The notes beneath the pieces were generated by a model. That model made no database searches. It had not been told where the DNA came from and saw only the letters and a program-made list of their open reading frames with translations. The position numbers and the translations under genes are program-made. Positions 25,190 to 32,969 of a stretch of 41,858 nucleotides of DNA are shown piece by piece. Source of the DNA: Acidobacteriota bacterium (lineage in GTDB: Bacteria > Acidobacteriota > Vicinamibacteria > Fen-336); NCBI GenBank assembly GCA_003222275.1, contig QHVJ01000073.1:1-41858 (forward strand). The letters are read 5' to 3'. Each line of letters opens with the position of its first letter. Within the stretch, counting starts at the first letter, position 1.

Positions 25190-26079
25190 TTGAGCGCCCC
25201 CCTCAGGCCCTGGGCCAGGTGGCTCCGGCGGAGCTTCTCCTTGGCCTTGCTCTCGATCTGCCGGATGCGCTCGCGGGAGAGCCCCAGCTCCTCGCCGATC
25301 TCCTGCAGCGTGCGCGGCTCCTCGCCGTCGAGGCCGAAGCGCATCTTGATCACGCCCTGCTCCTTCTCGTCCAGCTCCTCGAGCATCGCCCGCCGGATCT
25401 GCTCCTCGAAGGAGCTCTTCATCAGCTCCAGCTCCACCGAGGGGATGGTCTCCTGCTCGAGGGTGTCCCCCAGCTCGAGCGTCCCGTCCTCCCCCACCGT
25501 GCTCGAGAGCGAGAGGTCGTCGCCGGCGACCTTCAGCAGCTCCTCCACCTCCTGGAGGCTGAGCGAGGTCTTCTCGGCGACCTCCTCGTTCGTGGGCGAC
25601 CGGTTCAGCTCGCTCGTGAGCTGCTGCCGCGCGTTGCCGATCTTGGAGATCTGGCCGGAGAGCTTCTGGGGAAGGCGGAACACGCGCGTGTGCTCCGAAA
25701 GGGCGTGGAAGATCGCCTGCCGCACCCACCATACCGCGTAGGAGATGAACTTCACGTTGCGCTCGGGGTCGAACCGCTTGCCCGCCTCGATGAGGCCGAG
25801 CGTGCCCTCGTGGATCAGGTCGAGGAAGGAGAGGCCCAGCCCGCGGTACCGCTTGGCGTAGGAGACGACGAAGCGGAGGTTGGCCTCCACGAGGCGCTGC
25901 AGGGCCTTGTGGTCGCCGCCCTGGATGCGGCGGCCGAGCTCCTTTTCCTCGTCGCCGCTCAACGGCTTGAAGCGCGAGATCTCCCGGATGTAGGCGTTGA
26001 GGCTGTCGCCGCCCACCGGGCGGGGCTCCGCCTCTTTCTCAGCCGGGCTCTTCTTCTTCCGCGGCGAGCGCTTCTCCAC
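25186..26079 (-). CDS. RNA polymerase sigma-70 family factor (short RpoD/RpoS-like)
   Basis: 297 aa. A basic N-terminal tail (KRSPRKKKSPAEKE) replaces region 1.1. Then region 1.2 (DSLNAYIREISRFKPLSGDEEKELGRRI), region 2 (NLRFVVSYAKRYRGLGLSFLDLIHEGTLGLIEAGKRFDP, with -10 recognition helix FISYAVWWVRQAI), region 3 and region 4 (RTLQEIGEELGLSRERIRQIESKAKEKLR). All promoter-recognition helices are present. The short length suggests a group 2 or alternative factor rather than the main RpoD. GTG 26079 lies 15 bases after the hspR stop. Being co-transcribed with dnaK, dnaJ and hspR implies stress-linked production (inference). Confidence 0.9.
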   Translation of the reverse strand: MEKRSPRKKKSPAEKEAEPRPVGGDSLNAYIREISRFKPLSGDEEKELGRRIQGGDHKALQRLVEANLRFVVSYAKRYRGLGLSFLDLIHEGTLGLIEAGKRFDPERNVKFISYAVWWVRQAIFHALSEHTRVFRLPQKLSGQISKIGNARQQLTSELNRSPTNEEVAEKTSLSLQEVEELLKVAGDDLSLSSTVGEDGTLELGDTLEQETIPSVELELMKSSFEEQIRRAMLEELDEKEQGVIKMRFGLDGEEPRTLQEIGEELGLSRERIRQIESKAKEKLRRSHLAQGLRGALN

Positions 26080-26094
26080 GGGACCCCGATTGAA

Positions 26095-26541
26095 TTATGA
26101 ACCCTTTTCGGCCGGAGCTTTCACCATCTGCGTCGGCGGGAGCTTCACGAGCGCCTGCTGGAGCTTCTCTTCCCAGCCTTCCTCGTTGGTCTTCTGCAGC
26201 TCGTCACGCACGTGGCGCACGAAGTCCTCCATCTCGGCCTGCATGTGCTCCATCTTGCGGCGCATGTTCAGGATGATCTCCACCCCCGCGAGGTTCACGC
26301 CGAGGTCGCGGGTGAGGTTCAAGACCAGCTCGAGCTGCTTCAGGTCCTCCTCGGAGTAGAGCCGCGTGTTGCCTTCGGTGCGGGAGGGCTTGAGCAGGCC
26401 CTCACGCTCGTAGAGGCGCAGGGTCTGGGGATGGATGCCGTAGCTCTTCGCGACCACGCTGATCATGTAGTACTTGCCCTTCCGCGGCGCGGGCCGGCGC
26501 TCGGGCGGCGTCTCGCCGCGAGGCCGTCGGCCGCGCGTCAC
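26095..26541 (-). CDS. hspR: HspR-like MerR-family heat-shock repressor
   Basis: 148 aa. A basic N-terminal stretch (TRGRRPRGETPPERRPAPRKGK) leads into the MerR DNA-binding domain YMISVVAKSYGIHPQTLRLYEREGLLKPSRTEGNTRLYSEEDLKQL, and a coiled coil (MRRKMEHMQAEMEDFVRHVRDEL) follows. HspR represses the dnaK operon by binding HAIR inverted repeats, with DnaK acting as co-repressor in actinobacteria. The HAIR-like dyad in front of dnaK (29580-29600) fits autoregulation of this operon. GTG 26541 overlaps the dnaJ stop (GTGA), fixing the start. No effector-binding domain is present, as expected for HspR. Confidence 0.88.
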   Translation of the reverse strand: MTRGRRPRGETPPERRPAPRKGKYYMISVVAKSYGIHPQTLRLYEREGLLKPSRTEGNTRLYSEEDLKQLELVLNLTRDLGVNLAGVEIILNMRRKMEHMQAEMEDFVRHVRDELQKTNEEGWEEKLQQALVKLPPTQMVKAPAEKGS

Positions 26542-27653
26542 GACGAGACCTTCGGCCGCGCGGGGAGGCCGGCGTTGAGCGCCCGGCGCGGGTCGGCCGG
26601 GTTGCGGCGGGCGAACTCCCGCAGCAGCTCGCGGCTGGCGTCGTCGCTCACGGCCGGCACCGACACCCGCGCCTCGACGTAGAGGTCTCCGCGGCCCTTC
26701 TGGTCCAGGCGCGGCAGGCCGCGCTTGCGCAGCCGGAAGCGCTGTCCGTTCTGCGTCCCCGCCGGGATCTCGATCGTCACGGGGCCGTCCGGGGTCGGCA
26801 CTTCGACGTGGGCGCCGAGGGCGGCTTCCACCATCGTCAGCGGCACGTCGCAATACAGGTCTTCTCCCTCCCGGCGATAGAAAGGATGCGGCCGCACCTC
26901 GACGACGAGGACCAAGTCGCCCGGCGGCCCTCCCCGCCGGCCGGCGTTGCCGGCCCCGGGGATCCTCACGCGGCTGCCGTCACACGCCCCCGCGGGGATC
27001 TGGACCTCGAGCCATTCGCTCCGCATCACGCGCCCCTCGCCCGCGCAGCGGCCGCACGGACGGCGTCCGATGGCGCCCGTGCCCTCACAGTCCCCGCAAC
27101 GCCGGGTGAAGACCATGCGGCCACGCAGGCTCCGCACCTGGCCGCTGCCCTGGCAAGAGGGGCACGCCCGCGGGGTCAGGGAGATCTCACCGGCACCGTC
27201 GCAATCGGGGCACCGATCCTGGCGCACGAGGTGGAGTCGGCGCCGCGTCGCCTGGAAGCACTCCTCGAAGGCGAGCTGGGCGGATTGTTGCAGGTCCTCT
27301 CCGGGAGTCGCGCCCGTCTCCGCCGCCGCCACCGGGCGCCGCAAGACGTTGCCGAAGATCTCCTGGAAGCCGGCCGCGCCCAGTCGCACCTCGGCGGAGA
27401 AGTCGAAGCCGTGGAAGCCCACCTCGGGAATGTCCGAGGGAACCGCCACCGACTCGCCGCGATCGTAGGCCGCCCGGCGCTGAGGGTCCGACAGGACCGC
27501 GAAAGCGGAGGACACGTCCCGGAAGCGCTCGGCCGCCTGCGGATCGCCGGGGTTCAGGTCCGGATGCAGCATGCGGGCCAGCTTCTGGTACGCGCGGCGC
27601 ACCTCCGCCGTGCTCGCGGCCCGCCGCACTCCCAGCACCTGATACAAGTCCAT
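26538..27653 (-). CDS. dnaJ: DnaJ / CbpA-like Hsp40 co-chaperone
   Basis: 371 aa. The J domain has YQVLGVRRAAS and the HPD motif in ARMLHPDLNPG. Instead of a long Gly/Phe region there is a linker with GFHGFDFSAEVRLGAAGFQEIFG. Four zinc-finger repeats follow: CPDCDGAG, CPSCQGSG, CGDCEGTG and CGRCAGEG. Then come the C-terminal substrate-binding beta domains (GDLVLVVEVRPHPFYRREGEDLYCDVPL). This makes it type I DnaJ with a reduced G/F segment. ATG 27653 is two bases after the dnaK stop and the gene overlaps hspR at its 3' end. It stimulates DnaK ATPase and delivers clients. No grpE is in the window. Confidence 0.93.
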   Translation of the reverse strand: MDLYQVLGVRRAASTAEVRRAYQKLARMLHPDLNPGDPQAAERFRDVSSAFAVLSDPQRRAAYDRGESVAVPSDIPEVGFHGFDFSAEVRLGAAGFQEIFGNVLRRPVAAAETGATPGEDLQQSAQLAFEECFQATRRRLHLVRQDRCPDCDGAGEISLTPRACPSCQGSGQVRSLRGRMVFTRRCGDCEGTGAIGRRPCGRCAGEGRVMRSEWLEVQIPAGACDGSRVRIPGAGNAGRRGGPPGDLVLVVEVRPHPFYRREGEDLYCDVPLTMVEAALGAHVEVPTPDGPVTIEIPAGTQNGQRFRLRKRGLPRLDQKGRGDLYVEARVSVPAVSDDASRELLREFARRNPADPRRALNAGLPARPKVSS

Positions 27654-27655
27654 CG

Positions 27656-29551
27656 TCAGCTCTTGTCCACGACCTCCGCGTCGACGACGTCGTCGCCGCC
27701 CTTCCCTCCCTCCGGCTTCGGCTCCTCGGTGGCGGGGGGCGGCGCGGACGACGCCGTCCGCTGGTAGAGGGTCTCGGCCATCCGATGGGACGCACGGGTC
27801 AGCTCCTGTACGGCCGCCTCGATGCGCTCCCGCGCCCCTTCCTCCACCGCCTTGCGCGCGGCATCGAGCGCCTCGGTGACCGCCTTCACCTCCGCCTCGG
27901 GGAGCTTGTCCTTGTTCTCCTGGAGCGTCTTCTCCGTCGTGTAGATCAGGCTGTCCGCGCGGTTGCGCGCCTCGATCTCGTCCCGGCGGCCCTTGTCCTC
28001 CTCGGCATGGGCCTGGGCCTCCTGCACCATGCGCTCCACCTCTTCCTTGGCGAGCCCGGAGGAAGCGGTGATCGTGATGGCCTGCGTGCGTCCGGTGGCG
28101 CGGTCCTTCGCGGACACGTTGACGATCCCGTTGGCGTCGATGTCGAAGGTGACCTCGATCTGGGGGACGCCCCGCGGCGCGGGGGGGATTCCCGCGAGCT
28201 GGAACTTGCCCAGCGTACGGTCGTCCCGCGCCATCGGCCGCTCGCCCTGCAGCACGTGGATCTCCACCGAGGGCTGGCTGTCCGACGCCGTGGAGAACAC
28301 CTCCGATCGGCGCGTGGGGATGGTGGTGTTCCGCTCGATGAGCCGTGTGAAGACGCCCCCGAGGGTCTCGATCCCGAGGGAGAGCGGGGTCACGTCGAGG
28401 AGCAGCAGGTCCTTGACGTCGCCGGCGAGCACGCCCGCCTGCACGGCCGCTCCCACCGCCACTACCTCGTCGGGGTTGACACCCTTGTGCGGCTCCTTCC
28501 CGAAGTAGTCCTTGACCATCTGCTGGATCTTCGGCATGCGGGTCTGGCCCCCGACGAGAATGACCTCGTCGATCCGTCCCGGCTCGACCCCCGCGTCCTT
28601 GAGGCACTGACGGACCGGGCCCATCGACCGGTCGAGGAGGTCGCCGACGAGCTGCTCGAACTTCGCCCGGGTCAGGCGCAGGCTCAGGTGCTTGGGACCG
28701 GAGGCGTCGGCGGTGACGAAGGGAAGGTTGATCTCCGTCTCCATCGTCGTCGACAGCTCCATCTTGGCCTTCTCCGCCGCCTCCTTGAGCCGCTGGAGCG
28801 CCATCTTGTCCTGGCCGAGGTCGATCCCCTGGTCCTTCTTGAACTCGGCGACGATCCACTCGATGACCCGCTGGTCCAGGTTGTCTCCGCCGAGGTGCGT
28901 GTCGCCGTTGGTGGCCTTGACCTCGACGACACCTTCGCCCACCTCTAGGATCGAGATGTCGAAGGTCCCGCCTCCGAAGTCGTAGACGGCGATCGTCTCG
29001 TCCTTCTTCTTGTCGAGCCCGTAGGCCAGCGCGGCCGCCGTGGGCTCGTTGACGATGCGCAGCACCTCCAGGCCGGCGATCCGGCCCGCGTCCTTGGTCG
29101 CCTGACGCTGGGCGTCGTTGAAGTAGGCGGGCACGGTAATGACCGCCCGGGTGACCTTCTGGCCCAGGTATTGCTCCGCGGTGTCCTTCATCTTCTGGAG
29201 GATCATCGCGGAGATCTCGGGGGGCGAAAGCTCCTTGTCACCCACGCGCACCCGCACGTCACTATTGGGCGCCTCGACGACCTTGTAAGGCACCGTCCGG
29301 ATCTCCTCGGAGATCTCCGCGAACTTGCGCCCCATGAAACGCTTGATGGAGAAGACGGTGTTCTCCGGGTTGGTCACCGCTTGCCGCTTGGCGACCTGTC
29401 CCACCAGGCGCTCGCCGCCCTTGGTGAATGCCACCACCGAGGGCGTCGTACGTCCACCCTCCGCGTTGGGGATCACGACCGGCGCGTCCCCTTCCATCAC
29501 CGCGACGACCGAGTTCGTGGTTCCGAGGTCGATACCGATGGTCTTGCTCAA
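27656..29551 (-). CDS. dnaK: Molecular chaperone DnaK (Hsp70)
   Basis: 631 aa, full length. The ATPase domain starts [20 protein letters not shown] and contains [50 protein letters not shown] and [13 protein letters not shown]. The substrate-binding domain begins [14 protein letters not shown], and the protein ends with the lid and an acidic tail ([11 protein letters not shown]). The start is TTG 29551, immediately before the conserved sequence, with GGGAGG at 29558-29563 six bases ahead. It heads a six-gene operon with dnaJ, hspR, a sigma factor, a DnaC-like ATPase and hemW. The promoter and HAIR-like operator at 29571-29600 suggest HspR control. Confidence 0.96.
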   Translation of the reverse strand: MSKTIGIDLGTTNSVVAVMEGDAPVVIPNAEGGRTTPSVVAFTKGGERLVGQVAKRQAVTNPENTVFSIKRFMGRKFAEISEEIRTVPYKVVEAPNSDVRVRVGDKELSPPEISAMILQKMKDTAEQYLGQKVTRAVITVPAYFNDAQRQATKDAGRIAGLEVLRIVNEPTAAALAYGLDKKKDETIAVYDFGGGTFDISILEVGEGVVEVKATNGDTHLGGDNLDQRVIEWIVAEFKKDQGIDLGQDKMALQRLKEAAEKAKMELSTTMETEINLPFVTADASGPKHLSLRLTRAKFEQLVGDLLDRSMGPVRQCLKDAGVEPGRIDEVILVGGQTRMPKIQQMVKDYFGKEPHKGVNPDEVVAVGAAVQAGVLAGDVKDLLLLDVTPLSLGIETLGGVFTRLIERNTTIPTRRSEVFSTASDSQPSVEIHVLQGERPMARDDRTLGKFQLAGIPPAPRGVPQIEVTFDIDANGIVNVSAKDRATGRTQAITITASSGLAKEEVERMVQEAQAHAEEDKGRRDEIEARNRADSLIYTTEKTLQENKDKLPEAEVKAVTEALDAARKAVEEGARERIEAAVQELTRASHRMAETLYQRTASSAPPPATEEPKPEGGKGGDDVVDAEVVDKS

Positions 29552-29570
29552 CAGGATCCTCCCGTCCTCT

Positions 29571-29599
29571 AGGCTAGAAGTTGAGCGACCCGTTGTCAA
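29571..29599 (-). promoter_or_regulatory. Probable dnaK operon promoter
   Basis: On the minus strand, TTGACA (29599-29594) is followed after 17 bases by TAGCCT (29576-29571). The -35 is a perfect match and the -10 is weak. The -35 lies inside the HAIR-like dyad. The predicted start near 29564 would leave a very short leader with the Shine-Dalgarno near its 5' end, so the exact -10 is uncertain. Confidence 0.5.
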
Positions 29600-29600
29600 C
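29580..29600. promoter_or_regulatory. HAIR-like HspR operator
   Basis: GTTGA (29580-29584) and TCAAC (29596-29600) form a dyad with 11 bases between, i.e. TTGA-N11-TCAA, exactly the core spacing of the HAIR consensus CTTGAGT-N7-ACTCAAG. It covers the -35 box of dnaK and the -35 box of the divergent aminotransferase gene, and an hspR gene is in the operon. Confidence 0.65.
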
Positions 29601-29622
29601 TCTCTTGCGTATGATATACAAT
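29593..29622 (+). promoter_or_regulatory. Candidate divergent promoter of the aminotransferase gene
   Basis: TTGTCA at 29593-29598 and TACAAT at 29617-29622, separated by 18 bases, each 5/6 to consensus. The -35 overlaps the HAIR-like dyad and the dnaK -35 on the other strand. Confidence 0.45.
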
Positions 29623-29653
29623 GCTTTGCGGGCAAAGGAGTTACGTTTCGTTC

Positions 29654-30469
29654 GTGGTCACGATCTTCCGGCTCGACGGAGCCCGTCCCGAATTCTTCGC
29701 CTCGGCGCCCAGCATGGCGGAGGCCTCCGCGATCCTGCCGCACGGCGCCTACACGACGCTTCGGACCTACGGCAACGGCACCCGCGTCCTGCGCCTGGCC
29801 CAACATTTGGCGCGATTGCGCGATCCGGCCTCCCCAGGCGATGGGTACCGGTTCGAAGAGTCGAAGGTACGGGCCGGACTGCTCCTGGCGCTCGAAGCCG
29901 CGGGCCCCGGCGACGCACGCCTGCGGCTCACCAGCGCGAACGAGCGGCTCTTCGTCGCCGTCGAGCCGCTCGAGCCTCTGCCGGAGACGCTCTACCGAGA
30001 CGGCGTCTGGTGCGTCAGCGTGCCGCTGATGCGCACCACACCGAAGGTCAAGGACACCCGCTTCATCCCGGCCGCCCAGGCCGCCTACCGCGACCTGCCC
30101 GCGGGCGTCCACGAGGGCTTGATGCTGGCGGAAGACGGCACGATCCTGGAAGGCCTGTCGAGCAATTTCTTCGCGGTGCGGGGGGGAGTCCTGCATACCG
30201 AGGACGAACGCGTCCTGCCTGGCATCACGCGGGGGATCGTCCTCGAGCTGGGGCAGGGGCTCCTGCCCCGCGCCCGCGAGGCGGTCCGCCTGGATCAGAT
30301 CGGCGAGCTGAGCGAGGCGTTCCTGACCAGCGTCTCGCGCGGCGTCTTGCCCGTCGTGCGGGTCGACGAGACGACGATCGGCGACGGACGGCCGGGGCCG
30401 CTGACCCGGGAGCTGGCGCGGCGGCTGGAAGCGCTCGTCGAGCGCGAGGCGGAGCCTCTCAGCGCGTGA
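29654..30469 (+). CDS. Class IV PLP-dependent aminotransferase (branched-chain aminotransferase / aminodeoxychorismate lyase family)
   Basis: 271 aa. The fold-type IV layout is clear: Arg-rich N-terminal half ([23 protein letters not shown]), PLP lysine candidate K133 in [45 protein letters not shown] (the E-G-x-S-x-N-F phosphate-binding signature), and [17 protein letters not shown] near the C terminus. IlvE, PabC and D-amino-acid aminotransferase cannot be separated from sequence alone. GTG 29654 is where similarity begins; AAAGGAG at 29634-29640 is 13 bases ahead, a long spacing. Its 3' end overlaps the convergent queD gene by 11 bases. Confidence 0.85.
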   Translation: MVTIFRLDGARPEFFASAPSMAEASAILPHGAYTTLRTYGNGTRVLRLAQHLARLRDPASPGDGYRFEESKVRAGLLLALEAAGPGDARLRLTSANERLFVAVEPLEPLPETLYRDGVWCVSVPLMRTTPKVKDTRFIPAAQAAYRDLPAGVHEGLMLAEDGTILEGLSSNFFAVRGGVLHTEDERVLPGITRGIVLELGQGLLPRAREAVRLDQIGELSEAFLTSVSRGVLPVVRVDETTIGDGRPGPLTRELARRLEALVEREAEPLSA

Positions 30470-30803
30470 GCTCCATCTCCGCCCATTTGCCCTGACCCTC
30501 CCAGACCCGGATCACCATCGGGAAGGCGATCCGCTCGTGGAGCTGGCGCGAGAGCAACTCGCAGATGTTCTCCACCGACGGAAACTCCAGCACGTCGTTC
30601 CAATTGCGGTGGTCGTAGCGATGCAGGACCTCGCGGGTGCGGACCTTGAGGTCGTTGAAGTCCACGATGATGCCCTGTCCGGGCGCGTGCTCCGCCTCGA
30701 TGATGACCTCGACCTTGTAGGTGTGGCCATGCACCTGCCCGCACTTCGGGTGGCCAGGCAGGAAGTGTGCGCAGTCGATGTATTCCGTGATGCCGAGCTT
30801 CAC
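30459..30803 (-). CDS. queD: 6-carboxy-tetrahydropterin synthase / 6-pyruvoyl-tetrahydropterin synthase (QueD)
   Basis: 114 aa, usual QueD length. Zinc ligands H13 (DCAHFLPGH), H25 and H27 (C21-GQVHGHTY), with C21 as the catalytic cysteine. IIVDFNDLK and the C-terminal [14 protein letters not shown] match the family. It converts dihydroneopterin triphosphate to 6-carboxytetrahydropterin for queuosine or other deazapurines; no queC, queE or queF is in the window. GTG 30803 is the only start that leaves the conserved N terminus intact. It follows the FAD oxidoreductase gene after 31 bases on the same strand. Confidence 0.92.
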   Translation of the reverse strand: MKLGITEYIDCAHFLPGHPKCGQVHGHTYKVEVIIEAEHAPGQGIIVDFNDLKVRTREVLHRYDHRNWNDVLEFPSVENICELLSRQLHERIAFPMVIRVWEGQGKWAEMELTR

Positions 30804-30834
30804 GCGGTACCCCGAAAAAAGACTACCACGACGC

Positions 30835-32025
30835 TCACGCGGCGGCGCCGCGGCTGGCCTTGAAGCGCGGCGGGGTGGGGTCGCGGCCGGAGACGAGGGC
30901 CTCCACCGCCCAACGCGCGGCCAGCACCGCCCACCCGAGACCAAAAGTGCCGTAGCCACAGGCGACGACCCCGTTCAGTCCCGGCACCGGCCCGACGAAC
31001 GGGAAACCGTCCGCCGACTTGCCGGCGACCCCGCTCCCTCGCGGGCCCCCCACTTGAAGAGCGAGCGCGGATTCATTCCGCGCGAGCGCCCCCACTTGAA
31101 TAGCGAGCGCGGATTCATTCCGCGCGAGCGGAAGACGGATGGAGGCGGGGGCGAAGTGGCGGAGGATGAAGTCTTCGAGGCGCTCGTCAGCCGGCCGCCC
31201 CGTCACCGCGCCGCCGAAGTGCGCCATCCGCACGCCGGTGGGCGTGGTCCGCCACGCGACCTCGCCTCCGCAGGTGCGGGCCGGGCTCGGCAGCGGCACG
31301 GCCGCCTCCTGGTCGGCGCCGATCCATTGCGCCGGCAGCGGTGTCACCCGACCCTTGAGGAAAGGTACGAGGCCCGCCGTGTTCGCCTCGAGAGCGACGA
31401 ACGCCGCCGCCGCCTCGAAGCGCTCTCCTTCCGTCGCCGCCGCGACCCCGGAGGAGCTCGATTCGAGAGCCACCGCCGCGCTGTGCTCGCGGAAAACCGC
31501 GCCTTCACGCTGGGCGGCCGCTGCCAGCGCCGCCACCAGCCGCCGCGGATCGAGCTCGGCATCTTCGGCGCACCAGTAGGCGCCGGGGAACCCGCGGACG
31601 CCGAAGCGCGACTCGAGCATGTAATGGTCGAGGAACTCGCCGGCAAAGCCGTCTTCGCGCAGCGCGTCCTCGCTCTCGGCCAGCGCCTCGGCTTCGGCGC
31701 GATCCTCGGCGACGAGGAAGCCGCCCCGGCCCTCGTAGCCGCAGTCGTCGCCGAGCACGGACAGCAGCTCCCGCAGGCGGTCGTGGTTCTCGCGCTGGAT
31801 CTCCCACGCTTCCCGCGCCGCTGGCCGCCCCCAGCGGCGCATGGCCTCGACGTACAGGAGCCGGGGCCCGGTCGGAACGTGGCCGAGGTCGAGCGCCGTC
31901 GCGCCGCTGCCGATTCGCGCGGCTTCCAGGACCAGGGGCCGGCGCCCGCGGCGCGCCAGCTCCCAGGCGGCGAGGCAGCCGGTGAGCCCGGCCCCGAGGA
32001 CGACGACATCGGCGCGCTCTCTCAT
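30835..32025 (-). CDS. FAD-dependent oxidoreductase (DAO family) with an internal repeat insertion
   Basis: 396 aa. The N-terminal Rossmann motif is VVVLGAGLTGCLAAWELARRG, followed by LVLEAARIGSGATALDLGH. The C-terminal FAD-binding end is GFPFVGPVPGLNGVVACGYGTFGLGWAVLAARWAVEAL. This matches the D-amino-acid oxidase/glycine oxidase superfamily; the substrate is unknown. Between the substrate domain and the final FAD motif the protein carries a 14-residue tandem repeat (ARNESALAIQVGAL then ARNESALALQVGG), encoded by a duplicated palindromic DNA unit that does not look like part of the fold. ATG 32025 overlaps the epimerase stop (ATGA), so the genes are translationally coupled. Confidence 0.83.
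   Translation of the reverse strand: MRERADVVVLGAGLTGCLAAWELARRGRRPLVLEAARIGSGATALDLGHVPTGPRLLYVEAMRRWGRPAAREAWEIQRENHDRLRELLSVLGDDCGYEGRGGFLVAEDRAEAEALAESEDALREDGFAGEFLDHYMLESRFGVRGFPGAYWCAEDAELDPRRLVAALAAAAQREGAVFREHSAAVALESSSSGVAAATEGERFEAAAAFVALEANTAGLVPFLKGRVTPLPAQWIGADQEAAVPLPSPARTCGGEVAWRTTPTGVRMAHFGGAVTGRPADERLEDFILRHFAPASIRLPLARNESALAIQVGALARNESALALQVGGPRGSGVAGKSADGFPFVGPVPGLNGVVACGYGTFGLGWAVLAARWAVEALVSGRDPTPPRFKASRGAAA
31047..31130. repeat. Two tandem 42-base palindromic units inside the FAD oxidoreductase gene
   Basis: Units 31047-31088 and 31089-31130 differ at a single base (g 31059 versus t 31101). Each contains the perfect dyad GCGCGGA-TTCAT-TCCGCGC. The unit length is a multiple of three, so both copies stay in frame and add a 14-residue repeat. 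This looks like a REP/MITE-type palindromic element that has entered a coding sequence. Confidence 0.85.
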
Positions 32026-32969
32026 ACGGAGGCCGCCTTCGTCGGCGCCTCCCGGACGGCGGCGGCGATCGCGTCGTCGAGGGGTGTCAGGGGACGGTGG
32101 AGGAAATGGCTCAAGGGCGCCGCATCCGAGACCTCGTCGCAGATCAGGCAGTCGAGCTCGTCCGTCCCCATGCCGCGGAAGCCGCCCGCCGCCGCCGCGC
32201 GATCGGCTTCCTCGACGCTCACCTCGCGGATCCGGAAATTCGCCTTCCGCCCCTGCGCCCGGGCGGCGGCGGCCGTCCGCTCGAGGAAGGACTGGAAGCT
32301 CACCGGCTCCGGCCCCACGAGGTCGAGGACGCGCGGCGGCGGGGCCACGCCGGGCGGAGGGTCCTGCGCTGCGGCCAGCGCCGCGGCCGCCGCGTCGCCG
32401 ACGAAGGCGGGGTGCATCCGGTAGCGTCCGTCCCCGACGCGTAACACCTCGCCGGAGGCCATTTCGGCGAGGATCCTGGTGACGAGCCCGTCGCCGGGCC
32501 CCACGATGTACGAGGGGCGGAAGACGACGGCCTCGCGGCCGGAGCGGAACAGCTCCACCTCCGCCGCCAGCTTGGAAAGGAAGTAGGGGTTCGTGCAGCG
32601 GCGCGTCATGCCGTAGTGGGCGACGCCGAGCCCGCTGAAGAGCACGACCCGCGGCACTCCCGCGCGGCGCGCCGCTTCCACGACCGCCCGCGTCCCCTGC
32701 ACGTTGACGGCTTCGTAGGTCCGGCCTTCGCGCTCGCGGCCGATCATCGCCAGGTGCACCACGGCCTGCGCGCCGGCCAGCGCGGCCGCGAGCGGCTCCG
32801 CCTCGAGCCGCGGCACCACGCTCGCTCGCGCGCCGAAGCGTGAGATCCCCGCGGCGCTCTTCTCGGAGCGCACGATGCCGATCACCTCGAGGCGCTCACG
32901 AGCGGCGACGGCCAGGAGCTGCCGGCCCACGAACCCGCTCGCGCCCGTGACGGCCAGCTTGATCGTCAT
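32022..32969 (-). CDS. NAD(P)-dependent epimerase/dehydratase (extended or atypical SDR, NDUFA9-like)
   Basis: 315 aa. The cofactor motif TGASGFVGRQLL is at the N terminus, the active-site YxxxK is in NPYFLSKLAAE, and VVFRPSYIVGPGDG and HPAFVGDAAAAALAA are typical of SDR subgroups with sugar-nucleotide or quinone-related roles. Substrate unknown. ATG 32969 overlaps the stop of the upstream amidohydrolase (ATGA) and the stop overlaps the next start in the same manner, so the three genes are tightly coupled. Confidence 0.88.
   Translation of the reverse strand: MTIKLAVTGASGFVGRQLLAVAARERLEVIGIVRSEKSAAGISRFGARASVVPRLEAEPLAAALAGAQAVVHLAMIGREREGRTYEAVNVQGTRAVVEAARRAGVPRVVLFSGLGVAHYGMTRRCTNPYFLSKLAAEVELFRSGREAVVFRPSYIVGPGDGLVTRILAEMASGEVLRVGDGRYRMHPAFVGDAAAAALAAAQDPPPGVAPPPRVLDLVGPEPVSFQSFLERTAAAARAQGRKANFRIREVSVEEADRAAAAGGFRGMGTDELDCLICDEVSDAAPLSHFLHRPLTPLDDAIAAAVREAPTKAASV

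Noticed and set aside
31047..31130. The two 42-base units as a small CRISPR array
   Set aside because: Units are directly adjacent with no spacers and lie in frame in a coding sequence.
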